A stretch of DNA of 32,842 bases from Armatimonadetes bacterium CG06_land_8_20_14_3_00_66_21 (lineage in GTDB: Bacteria > Armatimonadota > Abditibacteriia > CG2-30-66-41): positions 6,983 to 39,824 of the forward strand of contig PEVN01000315.1 of NCBI GenBank assembly GCA_002779825.1, read 5' to 3'. The position numbers were made by a program, and so were the translations under genes. Each line of letters opens with the position of its first letter. Positions within the stretch are counted from its first letter, which is position 1. Shown piece after piece: positions 22,753-30,091 of this stretch. A model generated the notes under the pieces. It saw only the letters and a program-made list of their open reading frames with translations, had not been told where the DNA came from and searched no databases.

Positions 22753-24707
22753 GGATCGGTCGGCTGCTCGGGGCGGGCGATCGCGGCTTCGGTGCCGCCT
22801 TCGCCGGCAAGCGCGTCCACCGCGTAGAGGGTGACGGGTTCATCGCGCCCCTTGACGCGCACGACCTCCAGCTTGCGGGCTTGCACGGCGTCCTTCACAA
22901 GTTCGTACGTGCTCGCGCTGATGAGGATGTCGGCGTCGTAGTCCCGGGTCAACCCCTCCAACCGAGAGGCCAGGTTGACTTGGTCGCCGATGGCGGTGTA
23001 TTCCAGCCGGGTGGGTGACCCCAGGTTGCCCACCACGGCCTCGCCGGTGTTGATGCCGATGCCAATGCCAAAGGCGGGTCGCCCCTGCGCACGCCAGTGC
23101 TCCTGGAGATGCGCGAGCCCCTGACGCATCGCCAGCGCGGTGCGAACCGCCAACTCGGCATGGTCCCGCTGTGCTGTCGGGGCGTTGAACAGCACCATGA
23201 TGGCGTCCCCGATGAACTTGTCGATGGTGCCACGATGGTCGAAGATGATGTCGTTCATCACCGAGAAGTACTCGTTGAGCAGTGCCTTGACCTCCTCCGC
23301 CGGCAACTGCTCCGACACAGTGGTGAAGCCGCGGATGTCCGAGAACAGGATCGTCACTGTCTGGCGCTCGCTGCGGTCCAAGTCCAGACCGTGGGGGTCT
23401 TCCAGGATCTCTTCGACCACGCTGGGAGCAACGTAGAGCGAGAAAGTCTCGCGGATCCGGCGCTTCTCACGCTCTTCGGTGGCCAGCCGGTAGCCGGTGA
23501 CCAGGACGTAGCCCAGGGCGATGGTCAGCACTTGCGGCGCCACTTCGAGGACGAAGTGGCGAGCCACAAAGAGGTAGTACGCCACGCCACAGTGGGCGAG
23601 CGCCAGACCCGCGGCAAACAGCCCGCCGGGGAGGGGCGCCAGCCGAGTCACTACCAGCCCGAGGAGCGCGCCGACGAGCAGTACCGAGAACGCATAGGCA
23701 AAATACGTAGTCTGCCGCAGGGAGTTGCCGCTCAGCAAGTTCCAGACCAACGTCGCATTGGTCTCAACGCCGTAGTACTGCTTCTCGCTGAACGGTTGTG
23801 GGCGAAGGTCGGGCGTGCCGGGAGCCGTGTGCCCCACCAGCACGACTTGGTCGCGGAACGCCTCCGGCCGGACCTCGCCCTTCTCGACGGCAACGAAGGA
23901 GTACCGGGGAAAGGTAGCATCTGGGCCGGGGAAGTTGAGTTGAACGCGCCCGTTCGGGTCGACCGGTACCAGGCGGTCGGGACCCAAGCGCACAGCCCCC
24001 AGAGAGTCGTCATAGCGGATCTCTTTGCGCTGGAGACCCAAGGCGTAGCGGGCCACGTCGAGGGCAACGTGCGGGTAGGCGCCGCTCATTTCGCGGCAGC
24101 CCACGAACGCCCAGGCGCTGCGGTACTTGGCGTCCGGGCCCTGAGCGCACTCCGGGTGCCCGCCGCCGGCCGCCGCAACTGCAAAGAGCGGCAGCGGCGG
24201 AAGCAACTGGCGGAAGTGAGGGGCGGCCGGTGGCAGCAGTGTGTCGTACGCGAAGTGGCGCGCCGCCTCCTCGTTGGCCGCGGAACGCCCTTTCTCCTGG
24301 CGGCCGTGGAAGACCAGGAACACGTTGCCCACTTCGCGCATGGCCGCAGCGAACTCCCGGTCCCCGTTGGCGTCCCTCGCCTCGGGGAGCAGGATGTCCA
24401 GCACTACGGCGCGAGCGCCATACTGATTCAAGCGGCGGACGAACCCGGCATAGACGCTCCTGGACCACGGCCAGGCTCGCGTCTGGAGGCTGTCGTCGTC
24501 GATCCCGACGACGCACACACCGGACACCGGCAGCGGTCCGCGAACGTGGTACCGCAGATCCTGCGTGGCGAGTTCCGCCTTTGCCAGCAGCTCCCTCAGC
24601 CCCGGGACAGCCCCGGCGCCCAGCACCATCAGCACCGAGAGGAACGCAAGCTCCACCGCCACCCGGTGGCGGGAACGCCTAACGCCTCGGCTTGCCAGCG
24701 GTTGCAT
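22749..24707 (-). CDS. CHASE2-domain class III adenylate cyclase
   Basis: Makes cAMP from ATP in response to a signal sensed outside the membrane. ATG 24707 is chosen because GGAGGAGG precedes it; an upstream TTG would lie inside that site. A transmembrane helix (about 20-42) leads to an extracytoplasmic CHASE2 domain (about 50-325: 'VVGIDDDSLQ', 'WPWSRSVYAGFVRRL', 'VVLDILLPE', 'FRDQVVLVGHTAPG'). Three transmembrane helices follow (about 332-405), then a linker and the cyclase domain (about 447-630). Catalytic residues are all present: metal Asp457 ('FSDIRGFT') and Asp501 ('KFIGDAIM'), adenine-selecting Lys497 and Asp575 ('IGDQVN'), and transition-state Asn578 and Arg582. This combination predicts ATP rather than GTP as substrate. 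The following zinc-ribbon gene has its own promoter. Confidence 0.93.
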   Translation of the reverse strand: MQPLASRGVRRSRHRVAVELAFLSVLMVLGAGAVPGLRELLAKAELATQDLRYHVRGPLPVSGVCVVGIDDDSLQTRAWPWSRSVYAGFVRRLNQYGARAVVLDILLPEARDANGDREFAAAMREVGNVFLVFHGRQEKGRSAANEEAARHFAYDTLLPPAAPHFRQLLPPLPLFAVAAAGGGHPECAQGPDAKYRSAWAFVGCREMSGAYPHVALDVARYALGLQRKEIRYDDSLGAVRLGPDRLVPVDPNGRVQLNFPGPDATFPRYSFVAVEKGEVRPEAFRDQVVLVGHTAPGTPDLRPQPFSEKQYYGVETNATLVWNLLSGNSLRQTTYFAYAFSVLLVGALLGLVVTRLAPLPGGLFAAGLALAHCGVAYYLFVARHFVLEVAPQVLTIALGYVLVTGYRLATEEREKRRIRETFSLYVAPSVVEEILEDPHGLDLDRSERQTVTILFSDIRGFTTVSEQLPAEEVKALLNEYFSVMNDIIFDHRGTIDKFIGDAIMVLFNAPTAQRDHAELAVRTALAMRQGLAHLQEHWRAQGRPAFGIGIGINTGEAVVGNLGSPTRLEYTAIGDQVNLASRLEGLTRDYDADILISASTYELVKDAVQARKLEVVRVKGRDEPVTLYAVDALAGEGGTEAAIARPEQPTDP

Positions 24708-24891
24708 GGCTACCTCCTCCAAAGGTGGAGCGCGAGCGGCTGAGCCTCACCAGCCCCGCAGAATGGGGAGGGCGGGAAGCCCGCTCGACGCTGATCTCGC
24801 TTCCGGAGGTGATTGTTCTGTGAGCCAAGCCGAAGTCCCTTTCGGGCTCACGACGAGTTGCCGGAGTGCTCTGAGCGGACCGGGAACCGTT

Positions 24892-24918
24892 TTGGCGTGT
24901 CTTTCAATGTGTTATACT
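24892..24918 (+). promoter_or_regulatory. Extended -10 promoter of yebC
   Basis: TATACT (24913-24918) is directly preceded by TGT, giving the extended -10 motif TGnTATACT. TTGGCG (24892-24897) stands 15 bp upstream, close for a -35 element but not needed with an extended -10. The AT-rich patch stands out from its GC-rich surroundings. Predicted start is near 24925, immediately before the leader hairpins. Confidence 0.65.
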
Positions 24919-24927
24919 TCGCAAGGT

Positions 24928-24967
24928 CCGGCCCGACTTGTGGGCCGGCGCCCCTTGCGGCGCCGGC
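24928..24967 (+). promoter_or_regulatory. Two mutually exclusive hairpins in the yebC leader
   Basis: Hairpin one pairs CCGGCCC (24928-24934) with GGGCCGG (24942-24948) across a 7-nt loop. Hairpin two pairs GCCGGCGCC (24944-24952) with GGCGCCGGC (24959-24967) across a 6-nt loop. Both are perfect and share 24944-24948, so they cannot form together. They lie within the first 45 nt or so of the predicted mRNA. No U-run follows, so neither is a standard terminator. An attenuator- or switch-like role is inferred. Confidence 0.55.
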
Positions 24968-25081
24968 GGCTGTGCGCGCAGTGACTTGCGTGCATCCCGA
25001 GTCCGGCCGCGATCGAGTCAGCGCTCGCCCGTGGGGTACGGTGAACGCGGACAACGCCCCGACATGAGGTGACGAGGGAGC

Positions 25082-25840
25082 ATGTCCGGCCATTCAAAAT
25101 GGCACAACATACGCCTCCGCAAGGAGAAGGTTGATTCCCAGAAAGGGAAGCTATTCGGCAAGATCGCCCGCGAGATCACCGTGGCCGCCAAGAACGGTGT
25201 GGGTGACCCCGCCGCCAATCCGCGTCTTCGCCTGACCATCCAGAAGGCGAAGGAAGCGGGTATGCCCAACGACAACATCGAGCGCGCCATCAATCGGGGA
25301 ACCGGCGAGTTAGACGGTACCTCGTATGAGGAGTCAACCTACGAGGGCTATGGCCCGGGCGGCGTGGCCGTCCTCATCGAGACGCTTACCGACAACCGGA
25401 ACCGGACAGTGGCTGACATCAGAAGCACGCTCACCAGGCACGGCGGGAATCTGGGCGAGAACGGGTGCGTCGCGTGGAACTTCGAGAAGAAGGGCATCGT
25501 GGTCGTTGAGGCGCCGGTGGAAGCCGAAGAGCAGGAGCAGGTGATGGAGGTTGCCATCGACGCCGGGGCGGAGGACGTGGAGCCTCAGGAAGGCGCCATC
25601 GAGGTTACGACTTCGGTGGAGAGCTTCGAGACGGTGAGCGAGGCGCTGACGGCCGCCGACCTGAACGTCACCAGCGCTGAACTCAGCATGGTGCCCAACA
25701 GCGCGGTTCCCCTGGAAGGCGACGAGGCGCGGCGCATGGTGAGGCTGATGCATGCGCTGGAAGACCTGGACGATGTCCAGAGCGTTAGCGCGAACTTCGA
25801 CGTTCCCGACGACATCCTGGAGGAAACCGAGGGAGGTTGA
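25082..25840 (+). CDS. yebC: YebC/PmpR/TACO1-family translation or transcription factor
   Basis: The 252-residue product opens with the family signature 'MSGHSKWHNIRLRKEKVD' and has 'KLFGKIAREITVAAKNGVGDP' (split, about 22-42), 'AGMPNDNIERAINRG' (about 59-73) and 'YEGYGPGGVAVLIETLTDNRNRT' near 87-109. The central acidic domain and C-terminal 'LMHALEDLDDVQSVSANFDVPDD' are also standard. Family members have been described as DNA-binding regulators (PmpR) and, more recently, as ribosome-associated factors that help translate proline-rich sequences (mitochondrial TACO1, bacterial YebC). GAGGG lies a few nt before the ATG, a close but usable site. The long structured leader suggests regulated expression. 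RuvC genes, frequent neighbours elsewhere, are absent here. Confidence 0.95.
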   Translation: MSGHSKWHNIRLRKEKVDSQKGKLFGKIAREITVAAKNGVGDPAANPRLRLTIQKAKEAGMPNDNIERAINRGTGELDGTSYEESTYEGYGPGGVAVLIETLTDNRNRTVADIRSTLTRHGGNLGENGCVAWNFEKKGIVVVEAPVEAEEQEQVMEVAIDAGAEDVEPQEGAIEVTTSVESFETVSEALTAADLNVTSAELSMVPNSAVPLEGDEARRMVRLMHALEDLDDVQSVSANFDVPDDILEETEGG

Positions 25841-25890
25841 CCTGCCGGCTGTGAGACCCGTATCACCCGAGCACTCCCGGGGAGAGCGAC

Positions 25891-27531
25891 TTGACCAAGC
25901 CATCACACCCGACTTCGGCAGCCGAACTGACGTCGCGTCTCGAAGGCGCGCTTGCCGAGAACGCGTGCCTGCACGAGCGCGTCGAACAGCTTGAGCAGCG
26001 CGTCGACCTGACGTCCGCGATGCTTTATGCAACCACGGAGATCAACTCCAGTCTCAGCTTCAGCGACGTAATCTCGCACATTCTGGACAAGACCCAGAAG
26101 TTGCTGGCGGTCCGGACAAGCTGCATCCTGCTCAACGACCCACTGACGGGGGATCTGAAGGTCGTCGGCTCGCGCGGGCTGGAGAAGGGGAAGGCGCGCA
26201 CCCTGGCGTTCCACAAGGGGCAAGGGATCGCGGGCTGGGTGGCGGAGACGGGCGAGGCCGTGCTGGTGCCCGACGTGGCTCAGGATCCGCGCTTCCTCCG
26301 AACCGGCCGCGAAGCGGTGGCCGGGGAGTCACTGGCGTGTGTGCCACTTAAGGGACCCGACGGCGTGATGGGCGTGTTGAGCGCTGACAAGTCGCCGGCG
26401 AAACCGCTGGGAGCGGATGACCTGGCCTATCTCCACATCCTGGCCGAGCACGCCGCAGTAGCACTGCGGAACGCCAGGTTGCACGAGGGGCTGCTGCATC
26501 GCGCTACGCAGCTATCGACCCTCTACGAAGTCGGCAGCGCGCTGGCGTCCGTCCTGAATGTTGATCGGCTGCTCAGCCTGATTGTCGACAGCGTCGTGCG
26601 GGTGACGGGCGCGCAGATCTGTTCGCTGATGTTGCTGGACCAGGAGAAGCGCTTCCTCCGCATCCGCGTCGCCAAAGGCTTGCCCGACGAAGTAGTGAAG
26701 CGAATCGTGGCTCCGGTCGGCGAGGGGATTTCGGGGCATGTGGCGGCAACCGGCGAACCGCTGCTGGTGGAGGACATCGAGAACCACCCACTGTTCAAGC
26801 GGAAGAGCAACAAGAAGTACTCCAGTCGCTCCCTGCTCACGGTGCCGCTCAAGATCAAGGGCGAAGTGATCGGCGTCCTCAACGTCAACAACAAGCAGCG
26901 CAGCGAAGTCTTCACCGCCGATGACCAGAACCTGCTGACGCTGTTCGCCAGCCATGCCGCAATCACCATCGAGAACGCCAACCTCTACGAGCATCTGGAA
27001 CAGCTCGCCACCACAGACGGGCTGACCGGGCTCTTCGTCCATCGGCACTTCCAGGAGCAGATGACGAACGAGATGAACCGCGCCAAGCGGTTCCGCCGGC
27101 CCCTTTCGGTCTGCATGATGGACATCGACCACTTCAAGCTGGTGAACGACACCCACGGACACCAGACCGGCGACATGGTGCTCCGAGAAGTCGCCGACCT
27201 GCTGAAGGCCCGCGGCGGCCGCGACGAGGACATCCTTGGACGGTACGGCGGCGAGGAGTTCATCCTGGCATTGGTGGAAACGCCGAAAGAGGCTGCCTTG
27301 AGCGTCGGCGACCGAATCCGGCGAACCATCGCGCAGCATGAGTTCAAGCGCGGCGCCGAGACGCTGCCCATCTCCATCAGCGTCGGCGTCGCCAGCTACC
27401 CCGAAGACGCCGACCTCCGTCAGGACCTAATCGGTCGCGCGGACGAAGCGCTCTACTACGCCAAGGAGGCCGGGCGCAACCGAGTGGCGTTCCTGGGACC
27501 GGAACACCGCCCAGAGGTGTACACAGCGTAG
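25891..27531 (+). CDS. GAF-GAF-GGDEF diguanylate cyclase
   Basis: Converts two GTP into c-di-GMP under control of two sensory domains. Start is TTG (25891), 6 nt after GGGGAG (25879-25884). A short N-terminal coiled coil (about 8-35) precedes GAF domain one (about 40-195) and GAF domain two (about 205-360), the latter with 'GEGISGHVAATGEPLLVEDI' split near 275-295. The GGDEF domain (about 370-540) begins 'DGLTGLFVHRHF', has 'DIDHFKLVNDTHGHQTGD' and the active-site loop GGEEF (453-457). The inhibitory I-site RxxD is present as RDED (444-447), five residues before the loop, so product inhibition is expected. No transmembrane segment is seen, so the protein is cytoplasmic. It begins 50 nt after yebC and may share its transcript. 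Confidence 0.94.
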   Translation: MTKPSHPTSAAELTSRLEGALAENACLHERVEQLEQRVDLTSAMLYATTEINSSLSFSDVISHILDKTQKLLAVRTSCILLNDPLTGDLKVVGSRGLEKGKARTLAFHKGQGIAGWVAETGEAVLVPDVAQDPRFLRTGREAVAGESLACVPLKGPDGVMGVLSADKSPAKPLGADDLAYLHILAEHAAVALRNARLHEGLLHRATQLSTLYEVGSALASVLNVDRLLSLIVDSVVRVTGAQICSLMLLDQEKRFLRIRVAKGLPDEVVKRIVAPVGEGISGHVAATGEPLLVEDIENHPLFKRKSNKKYSSRSLLTVPLKIKGEVIGVLNVNNKQRSEVFTADDQNLLTLFASHAAITIENANLYEHLEQLATTDGLTGLFVHRHFQEQMTNEMNRAKRFRRPLSVCMMDIDHFKLVNDTHGHQTGDMVLREVADLLKARGGRDEDILGRYGGEEFILALVETPKEAALSVGDRIRRTIAQHEFKRGAETLPISISVGVASYPEDADLRQDLIGRADEALYYAKEAGRNRVAFLGPEHRPEVYTA

Positions 27532-27703
27532 GCCTGGGGTCGCCGCGCTCGGACTCTACCACACTGGGCGCCTCGCGACGAGTCGAAGGACGCTTCCTGT
27601 CCCCGTGTCCCGTCGCCCTCGGTTACACTTGGTATGGGGCCGCGCCTGCAGTGGTTTGCCACCGTGCCGCCGTCGCCCCAACGAACCGAAAGGACCTGAA
27701 TTC

Positions 27704-28816
27704 ATGCACCTGATCCCTCGCCAGACCCGACCGGGGTACCTCGTCAGCCACCTCTCATGGGCATTGCTGGCTGCCGTATTCATTGCCGGTTTGCTGACCG
27801 GCTGCGGCGGCAACAAAGTCGTCGCCGTTGTGAATGGGCAGAAGATCGAGCAGGACGAGTTCTACCGGCAGTTGGAGCGGTCACACGGCGTCGAGGTGGT
27901 GAACTGGCTCATCTTGCGTCACCTGCTCAAGAGCGAGTGCGCCAAGCAAGGCATCAGCGTCCCCAAGGAAGAACTCGAGAAGACCCTTGCCGGCTGGAAG
28001 CAGACGCAAGGGTTCGTGGGCGAGGCCGCCTACTTCCAGTGGCTCAAGGTCCGCAACATGAGCGACCAGGATGTCCGCGACGACTTGGAGCTGGAGACAC
28101 TCAAAGAGAAGCTGCGCACCAGAGGCGTGACCGTCAGCGATGATGAGATCAAGCAGTTCTTTGACGCCAACAAGGCCGCGTTGGGTCGCCCTGCCCTGGT
28201 GACGTTGGCCGAGGTGGTCTGCGCGACGAAGGAAAAGGCCGAGGAAGCGCGCAAGAAGCTCACCGAGGAAGAAGACCCAGGCAAGGTCGGCGCGGAGTTG
28301 GGCGTGGCAGATCCCCAGTTGGCCCAGGCGTGGCAGACCAACGGCGTGCGCAACGGAGTATGGCCGCCGCGACCGAAAGACGGCATCTACCCAACCGACC
28401 TCCAGAAGCCGGCCTTCGAGCTGCCGGTGGGCGACCTGAGCCAGCCAATCAAGTCGTCGCTGGGCTACTACCACGTCATCAAGGTGCTGGAGCGGACGGC
28501 CGCGGAACCGGCCGTACTGGACAAACTGAAGGACCAGATTCGGCGGGAGCTCACTTCGCGCAAAGGCAAGTCGGAGCAGGAACTGGTGCAGGAGTTGGCC
28601 GCGAAGGCAAAGGTGAAGATCGAGCGGCCGGCGTACCTGGCGCTGCAGGACCAGTTCGGCACTGCCGCTGTCGTGCCCGGCTCGTTGCCGGGCGGCGGAG
28701 AGGGCGCCAGCAAAGCGGGGACAGAGGCCCCGGGCGGCCCAATCCCGACACCGGGCCCGGCGCCGAGCGCCGAGGCCGGCAGTGACGCGGAGAAGGCTGG
28801 GAAGTCGGGGCAATGA
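27704..28816 (+). CDS. Parvulin-type peptidyl-prolyl isomerase lipoprotein (PrsA/SurA-like)
   Basis: A foldase for exported proteins. ATG 27704 is 9 nt after AAAGGA (27689-27694). The N-terminus is a lipoprotein signal with lipobox 'LLTGC' and Cys34 as the lipidated residue. Residues about 38-165 resemble the SurA N-terminal helical domain: 'VVAVVNGQKIEQDEFYRQLE' in split form, and 'TVSDDEIKQFFDANK'. Residues about 168-285 form a parvulin domain: 'LVTLAEVVCATKEKAEEARKKL' in two parts, then 'PAFELPVGDLSQPIKSSLGYYHVIKVLE' near 260-287, the usual SurA/PrsA end. The C-terminus is Gly/Pro-rich. Its stop overlaps the mazG start by 4 nt (ATGA), so the two genes are coupled. Confidence 0.88.
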   Translation: MHLIPRQTRPGYLVSHLSWALLAAVFIAGLLTGCGGNKVVAVVNGQKIEQDEFYRQLERSHGVEVVNWLILRHLLKSECAKQGISVPKEELEKTLAGWKQTQGFVGEAAYFQWLKVRNMSDQDVRDDLELETLKEKLRTRGVTVSDDEIKQFFDANKAALGRPALVTLAEVVCATKEKAEEARKKLTEEEDPGKVGAELGVADPQLAQAWQTNGVRNGVWPPRPKDGIYPTDLQKPAFELPVGDLSQPIKSSLGYYHVIKVLERTAAEPAVLDKLKDQIRRELTSRKGKSEQELVQELAAKAKVKIERPAYLALQDQFGTAAVVPGSLPGGGEGASKAGTEAPGGPIPTPGPAPSAEAGSDAEKAGKSGQ

Positions 28817-29634
28817 CGTCCCCGGCAGAAGGCGACCGGACTTGCGCCGAGTTCCGCAGACTGCTCGACATCGTCGCCGAGTTGCGCGGTGACGGTGGCT
28901 GTCCGTGGGATCGAGAGCAAACGCCAGAGTCCCTCAAACGGTTCGTTCTGGAGGAGGCCTACGAGGTCTGCGAGGCCATCGACGTGGGCGACCCGCGACT
29001 GCTGGCGGAGGAGTTGGGCGATCTTCTTCTGCAGATCGCGTTGCAGGCACAGCTCGCCCAGGAGTCCGACCGCTTCGACGCGGAGACGGTCGTGACGGGC
29101 ATCGCCGACAAGCTGGTGCGCCGCCATCCGTGGGTGTTCGGCGAGGTCGAAGCTGGCTCGGCCGCCGAGGTGCTGGACAAGTGGGAGCAGCTCAAGCGGG
29201 AGGAGAAAGCGGGCGAGGCGGCTACCGAATCGCTGCTGGCATCGGTTCCCAGATACCTGCCGGCCTTGATGAAGGCGCACCGCGTCCAAAGCAAAGCCTC
29301 TCACGTGGGCTTCGACTGGGAGCGACCGGAGCACGCTTTGGCGAAGGTCGACGAGGAAGTCGCCGAAGTGCGGGAGGCCTTGGCCGGAGATGGTAGTGCG
29401 CTGGCCGAGGAATTGGGCGACTTGCTGTTCGCCGTGGTCAACGTAGCACGACTGGCGAAGGTTGACGCCGAGCAGGCGCTGTTGGCCGCGACGCGGAAGT
29501 TCTCGAACCGATTCGCCGGGATTGAGCGCGCCGCTCATGACCGCGGCACTTCCCTCGACGAGCTGTCCCTTGCTGAGATGGATGCACTGTGGGACGCGCA
29601 CAAGGAATCGGCCGAGGCTGGCGATGCGGCTTGA
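28813..29634 (+). CDS. mazG: Nucleoside triphosphate pyrophosphohydrolase MazG
   Basis: MazG hydrolyses (d)NTPs to monophosphates plus pyrophosphate, a house-cleaning reaction. The 273 residues contain two tandem MazG domains. The first has 'GCPWDREQTPESLKRFVLEEAYE' in split form (29-51: CPWD plus the EExxE metal motif) and 'EELGDLLLQIALQAQ'. The second has 'KVDEEVAEVREAL' and 'EELGDLLFAVVNVARL', both with the EExxE/ExxD metal ligands. The ATG lies in ATGA overlapping the foldase stop, and the gene overlaps the downstream S4 gene by 11 nt. The mazG-S4 pair is the same as yabN-yabO in Bacillus subtilis. Confidence 0.95.
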   Translation: MTSPAEGDRTCAEFRRLLDIVAELRGDGGCPWDREQTPESLKRFVLEEAYEVCEAIDVGDPRLLAEELGDLLLQIALQAQLAQESDRFDAETVVTGIADKLVRRHPWVFGEVEAGSAAEVLDKWEQLKREEKAGEAATESLLASVPRYLPALMKAHRVQSKASHVGFDWERPEHALAKVDEEVAEVREALAGDGSALAEELGDLLFAVVNVARLAKVDAEQALLAATRKFSNRFAGIERAAHDRGTSLDELSLAEMDALWDAHKESAEAGDAA

Positions 29635-29884
29635 CAAGTTCCTGAAGGTGTCCGGCCTCTCCAAGCGGCGGACGGTGGCGAAGAAGCTGTGCGACGCTGA
29701 CCGGGTGCGGATCAGTGGACGAATCGCCAAGGCGGCAACTGAGGTAGCCGCGGGGGACGAGTTGGAGCTGCGGTTCGGCAGCAAACTGGTGGTGGTTGAG
29801 GTCTTGTCCGTCGGCGAGCAGCGGAGTGGGCGGGGAGAGCGGCGCGAGCTCTACCGGGTGAAGTCGGAGAGCACGCTCGCCTGA
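29624..29884 (+). CDS. rqcP: RqcP-type S4-domain protein, ribosome quality control
   Basis: The 86-residue product is a typical Hsp15/YabO-like S4 protein. It begins 'MRLDKFLKVSGLSKRRTVAKK', with Arg2 and Arg16 (needed for RqcP function in Bacillus) at the same positions. It continues with 'GRIAKAATEVAAGDELELRFG' in split form and ends in a charged tail. RqcP holds the peptidyl-tRNA in place on the 50S subunit during RqcH-driven alanine tailing. The ATG lies inside mazG (11-nt overlap), so translation is coupled and no separate promoter is expected. Its partner rqcH is about 8 kb upstream on the same strand. Confidence 0.93.
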   Translation: MRLDKFLKVSGLSKRRTVAKKLCDADRVRISGRIAKAATEVAAGDELELRFGSKLVVVEVLSVGEQRSGRGERRELYRVKSESTLA

Positions 29885-29922
29885 CGCCTCCTTGCGCGGG
29901 AAGATCGGCGAGTCCAGCCAAA

Positions 29923-29965
29923 GGGGTGGAAAGAAGATTGCAAAACAAGAACGGGCTTCCACCCC
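29923..29965 (+). promoter_or_regulatory. Long stem-loop between rqcP and ppdK
   Basis: GGGGTGGAA (29923-29931) pairs perfectly with TTCCACCCC (29957-29965) across a 25-nt A-rich loop. It lies in the 207-nt gap between rqcP and ppdK. It could be a transcript-end structure of the foldase-mazG-rqcP unit or a leader element of ppdK. A weak promoter-like pair (TTGATG 29986-29991, TGTAGG 30009-30014, 17-bp spacer) follows. Confidence 0.35.
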
Positions 29966-30091
29966 CGCGGCCGGCACTCCCAGCCTTGATGGTTTCGAGG
30001 GGCTTTCCTGTAGGGCGCACCTGGATCCGGCAGACACCACTCTCCGCGCGTGGACGGCGTGCGTCCGAGAAGATACTGAAAGGAGCACTAC

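Larger units (their letters stand above)
24708..25081. other. 374-bp divergent regulatory region between cyclase and yebC
   Basis: This gene-free stretch holds the cyclase ribosome-binding site at its left end, a probable extended -10 promoter for yebC (24892-24918), and a leader of about 157 nt with strong hairpins (24928-24967). I found no convincing promoter facing the cyclase. Open frames across the leader have no protein character. Confidence 0.6.

Noticed and set aside
24813-25067. Short open frames in the yebC leader as a possible leader peptide or small gene
   Set aside because: No ribosome-binding site and no protein-like composition; the longest one starts upstream of the predicted transcript start.
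29986-30014. TTGATG-N17-TGTAGG as a ppdK promoter
   Set aside because: The -10 match is poor (three of six); kept only as a weak possibility within the leader entry.
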